Source of the DNA: Paucimonas sp.
GTDB lineage: Bacteria; Pseudomonadota; Gammaproteobacteria; Burkholderiales; Burkholderiaceae_D
Direction: 5' to 3'
Assembly (NCBI GenBank): GCA_029266815.1
Contig: JAQSWC010000057.1
Location: 1-8,549, forward strand
DNA length: 8,549 bases
The position numbers and the translations under genes are program-made. Below, one piece after another: positions 6,926 to 8,549 of the stretch. Position 1 is the first letter of the stretch. Every line of letters starts with the position of its first letter. The notes below the pieces were generated by a model, which made no database searches, was not told where the DNA came from, and saw only the letters and a list, made by a program, of their open reading frames with translations.

Positions 6926-7437
6926 TCATCGCAGGGGCAACGACGTCATTTCCTTCAGTGTGTGCAAGGTGCAGCTCGATTTGACATCTATGGGGGCCGG
7001 GCAGCGAAGCAAGGTATCCATCATGAAGCACGAAAAATGCTCCATGTGTTCCATGCGCACACGCAGCAAATAATCCATCTCGTCCGTCATTGCATAAAAA
7101 TCGACGACCTCCGGTCAGCCCATGACGGAAGCGGAAAAGTCGGCCAGCGCAGCTTTCACGGAACGCATGCCCAGCGACCCTTCACAGCGTTTTCCAGCCT
7201 GACATTAACGCAGGCAAGCGGACCTAAGCCGATCTTCTCCGGATCGAGCAGGGCGATGTATTGCCGAATCACGCCCGATACCTCCAGCCGCCGTATCTGC
7301 TGCAAGCACGGCAAGAGCAAAAGGTTGAGCGTTCCGCGATCTGCTGATTGCTTAACCTGCCGTCGAACTGCAGTATGGAAAGTATCTTGCGATCCGTCAG
7401 GTCGAGGTCGATCGCGCCCCTGTCCTGCCTTTTACAT
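6926..7437 (-). pseudogene. Lrp/AsnC-family transcriptional regulator, degraded
   Basis: Reading the minus strand, the parts of an Lrp/AsnC regulator appear in order but in three frames. The N-terminal helix-turn-helix segment (TDRKILSILQFDGRLSN, QQIAERS) occupies about 7328-7400. It shifts frame near 7328 and continues with PCLQQIRRLE and GVIRQYIALLDPEKIGLG, then VNVRLE. A second shift near 7190 leads to the ligand-binding RAM domain, interrupted by TGA at 7115-7117 where the family usually has Trp before PEV. It then runs PEVVDFYAMTDEMDYLLRV and IDVKSSCTLHTLKEM to a normal stop at 6926-6928. Both shifts are repaired by adding one base (restoring ER-x-NL and LEKR). No in-frame start exists: the ATG at 7437 is followed at once by TAA, and the coding frame is closed by TGA at 7437-7439. 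Intact relatives are DNA-binding regulators that often sit divergent to HPPD or amino-acid catabolism genes, as here. Four separate lesions make sequencing error an unlikely full explanation. Confidence 0.88.
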
Positions 7438-7448
7438 CAACGTTGATG
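7435..7448. promoter_or_regulatory. Perfect 14-bp palindrome at the regulator start
   Basis: CATCAACGTTGATG is self-complementary over its full length. It overlaps the only ATG near the 5' end of the degraded Lrp-type gene and lies 9 bp from the larger inverted repeat. It could be a second protein-binding site in the divergent promoter region; the binding protein is unknown. Confidence 0.45.
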
Positions 7449-7456
7449 GAAAATTA

Positions 7457-7473
7457 TTGCGCCCGCCGCGCAA
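7457..7473. promoter_or_regulatory. Candidate Lrp/AsnC-type operator between the regulator pseudogene and hpd
   Basis: TTGCGC-CCGCC-GCGCAA is a perfect 6-bp inverted repeat with a 5-base spacer, and the flanks (ATTA before, CAAAT after) are partly symmetric and A/T-rich. This is the kind of site bound by Lrp-type dimers, placed where an autoregulator and activator of the divergent gene would bind. Its centre lies about 62 bp before the presumed hpd transcription start. The assignment is inference from position and symmetry. Confidence 0.55.
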
Positions 7474-7492
7474 CAAATAGCTTGATTTGCAA

Positions 7493-7520
7493 TTACTTGC
7501 CGCATTCCTCTGCCTATACT
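7493..7520 (+). promoter_or_regulatory. Candidate sigma-70 promoter of hpd
   Basis: A good -10 hexamer TATACT lies at 7515-7520, with a weak -35 TTACTT at 7493-7498 and a 16-bp spacer. The poor -35 fits a promoter that depends on an activator bound at the upstream palindrome. It lies 47 bp before the start codon. Confidence 0.45.
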
Positions 7521-7557
7521 GAATCGAGTTTCGTACAGTCCGGCTCGCTAATGATGC

Positions 7558-7562
7558 GGAGG
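7558..7562 (+). promoter_or_regulatory. Ribosome binding site of hpd
   Basis: GGAGG sits five bases before ATG 7568 and fixes the start of the dioxygenase gene. Confidence 0.8.
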
Positions 7563-7567
7563 CAACC

Positions 7568-8549
7568 ATGCAATTCCAGCCTTGGGACAATCCGATGGGC
7601 ACCGACGGCTTCGAGTTCATCGAATATGCTGCGCCGGACTCGAAAGCGCTCCGCGTCCTATTCGAGCGGATGGGGTTTGCAGCCATTGCCCGCCACCGCC
7701 ACAAGGATGTGACGCTCTACCGTCAGGGCGACATCAATTTCATCGTCAATGCGGAGCATGACTCTTTTGCGCAGCGCTTTGCGCGCCAGCATGGACCGTC
7801 GATTTGCGCCATCGGCTTGCGCGTGAAGGACGCTTCCCTTGCCTATCGCCGCGCGCTGGAACTGGGCGCCTGGGGCTTCGACTACAGGACCGGGCCGATG
7901 GAACTGAATATTCCGGCCATCAAGGGCATAGGCGATTCGCTGATCTACTTCGTCGACCGCTGGCGCGGCAAGGAGAGCGGCAACGCGCCGTCCGATGCCA
8001 TTGGAGACATCAGCATCTATGACGTCGATTTCGCGGCGATTGCGGGAGCGCAGTCCCGGCCACGCGGGCACGGCCTTACCTACATCGATCATCTCACCCA
8101 CAATGTTCACCGCGGCCGCATGAAGGAGTGGGCGGAATTCTACGAGCGACTGTTCAATTTCCGCGAGGTCCGCTATTTCGACATCGAGGGCAAGCTCACG
8201 GGACTGAAATCGAAGGCGATGACGTCGCCTTGCGGCAAGATACGAATTCCCATCAACGAATCATCCGACGACAAGTCCCAAATCGCCGAATATCTGGACC
8301 ACTACCATGGCGAAGGCATACAGCATATTGCGCTCGGCACCGACGACATCTATGCCGCCGTGCACAGCATGAAGGCGCAAGGCATGGTTTTCCAGGAAAC
8401 GATCGATGCGTATTACGACTTGGTTGACAAGCGCCTGCCGAATCATGGAGAAAGAATCGCGGAACTGCGTCGGCTGGGCATACTGATCGACGGCAGTACT
8501 GATGAAGGTAGGCATGAACTGTTGCTGCAAATTTTCACTCAAAATCTGA
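7568..8549 (+). CDS. hpd: 4-hydroxyphenylpyruvate dioxygenase (cut by window end)
   Basis: The frame from ATG 7568 stays open for 327 codons to the window end; the final TGA-like bases are out of frame. HPPD converts 4-hydroxyphenylpyruvate to homogentisate with O2 and a non-haem Fe(II), the second step of tyrosine degradation. The protein starts with the family-typical NPMGTDGFEFIEYAAPD (8-24) and has two vicinal-oxygen-chelate modules. In the catalytic half, YIDHLTHNVHRGRM (172-185) gives the first iron ligand H175 and IQHIALGTDD (251-260) the second, H253. The Glu ligand should follow LLLQIFTQNL (318-327) just beyond the window. The visible length fits a protein of roughly 355-370 residues. 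No frameshift or missing residue is seen, so the gene looks functional even though its divergent Lrp-type regulator is broken. Tyrosine-derived homogentisate would require further genes not in this window. Confidence 0.95.
   Translation, partial: MQFQPWDNPMGTDGFEFIEYAAPDSKALRVLFERMGFAAIARHRHKDVTLYRQGDINFIVNAEHDSFAQRFARQHGPSICAIGLRVKDASLAYRRALELGAWGFDYRTGPMELNIPAIKGIGDSLIYFVDRWRGKESGNAPSDAIGDISIYDVDFAAIAGAQSRPRGHGLTYIDHLTHNVHRGRMKEWAEFYERLFNFREVRYFDIEGKLTGLKSKAMTSPCGKIRIPINESSDDKSQIAEYLDHYHGEGIQHIALGTDDIYAAVHSMKAQGMVFQETIDAYYDLVDKRLPNHGERIAELRRLGILIDGSTDEGRHELLLQIFTQNL

Noticed and set aside
6962..7480. A 172-codon + strand frame between the GNAT gene and hpd
   Set aside because: It is antisense to the degraded Lrp-type gene, has no ribosome binding site or recognisable motif, and the minus strand shows clear Lrp homology throughout.
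7804..8427. Short + strand frames at 7804-8022 and 8128-8427
   Set aside because: They lie out of frame inside hpd, whose own frame is open across the whole stretch and carries the conserved HPPD motifs.
8541..8549. The TGA at the window end as the stop of hpd
   Set aside because: It is out of the hpd frame, which ends in CTG plus one base; the protein also lacks its third iron ligand and C-terminus, so the gene continues beyond the window.

Overview
The window looks like a chromosomal segment of a moderately GC-rich Gram-negative proteobacterium, most likely a betaproteobacterium (Burkholderiales, possibly Oxalobacteraceae-like). This rests on the outer-membrane receptor tail, a large BarA-type hybrid kinase, a PatZ-like GNAT protein, and an Lrp regulator facing a long-form HPPD gene. 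The taxonomic call is inference from family resemblance only. I see no tRNA, rRNA, CRISPR array, insertion sequence or phage gene.

Left part (1-6004), all on the + strand: the C-terminal 61 residues of a TonB-dependent receptor, then a secreted ABC-type substrate-binding protein with no transporter genes beside it, then, 37 bp later, a 1495-residue multidomain signalling protein. Its order is TM - periplasmic sensor - TM - HAMP - HisKA - HATPase - degenerate receiver - receiver - Hpt - receiver - GGDEF - EAL. It therefore carries a phosphorelay from histidine kinase to Hpt, plus a REC-GGDEF-EAL output that is normally a separate response regulator, in one chain. The simplest reading is that the receptor and binding protein deliver or sense a ligand in the periplasm, the kinase transduces it, and the tethered output changes cyclic-di-GMP. 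This is the most unusual part of the window.

Middle part (6005-6925): an intergenic region of about 200 bp with two sets of competing inverted repeats (a terminator-like hairpin overlapping a 40-nt inverted repeat, and three GCACAA half-sites), then a GNAT acetyltransferase with a strong ribosome binding site.

Right part (6926-8549): a degraded Lrp/AsnC regulator on the - strand (two apparent single-base deletions, a Trp-to-stop change and no usable start), facing an intact but window-truncated 4-hydroxyphenylpyruvate dioxygenase gene on the + strand. The intergenic region between them still carries two clean palindromes, one of them a TTGCGC-N5-GCGCAA site that looks like the operator of the lost regulator.
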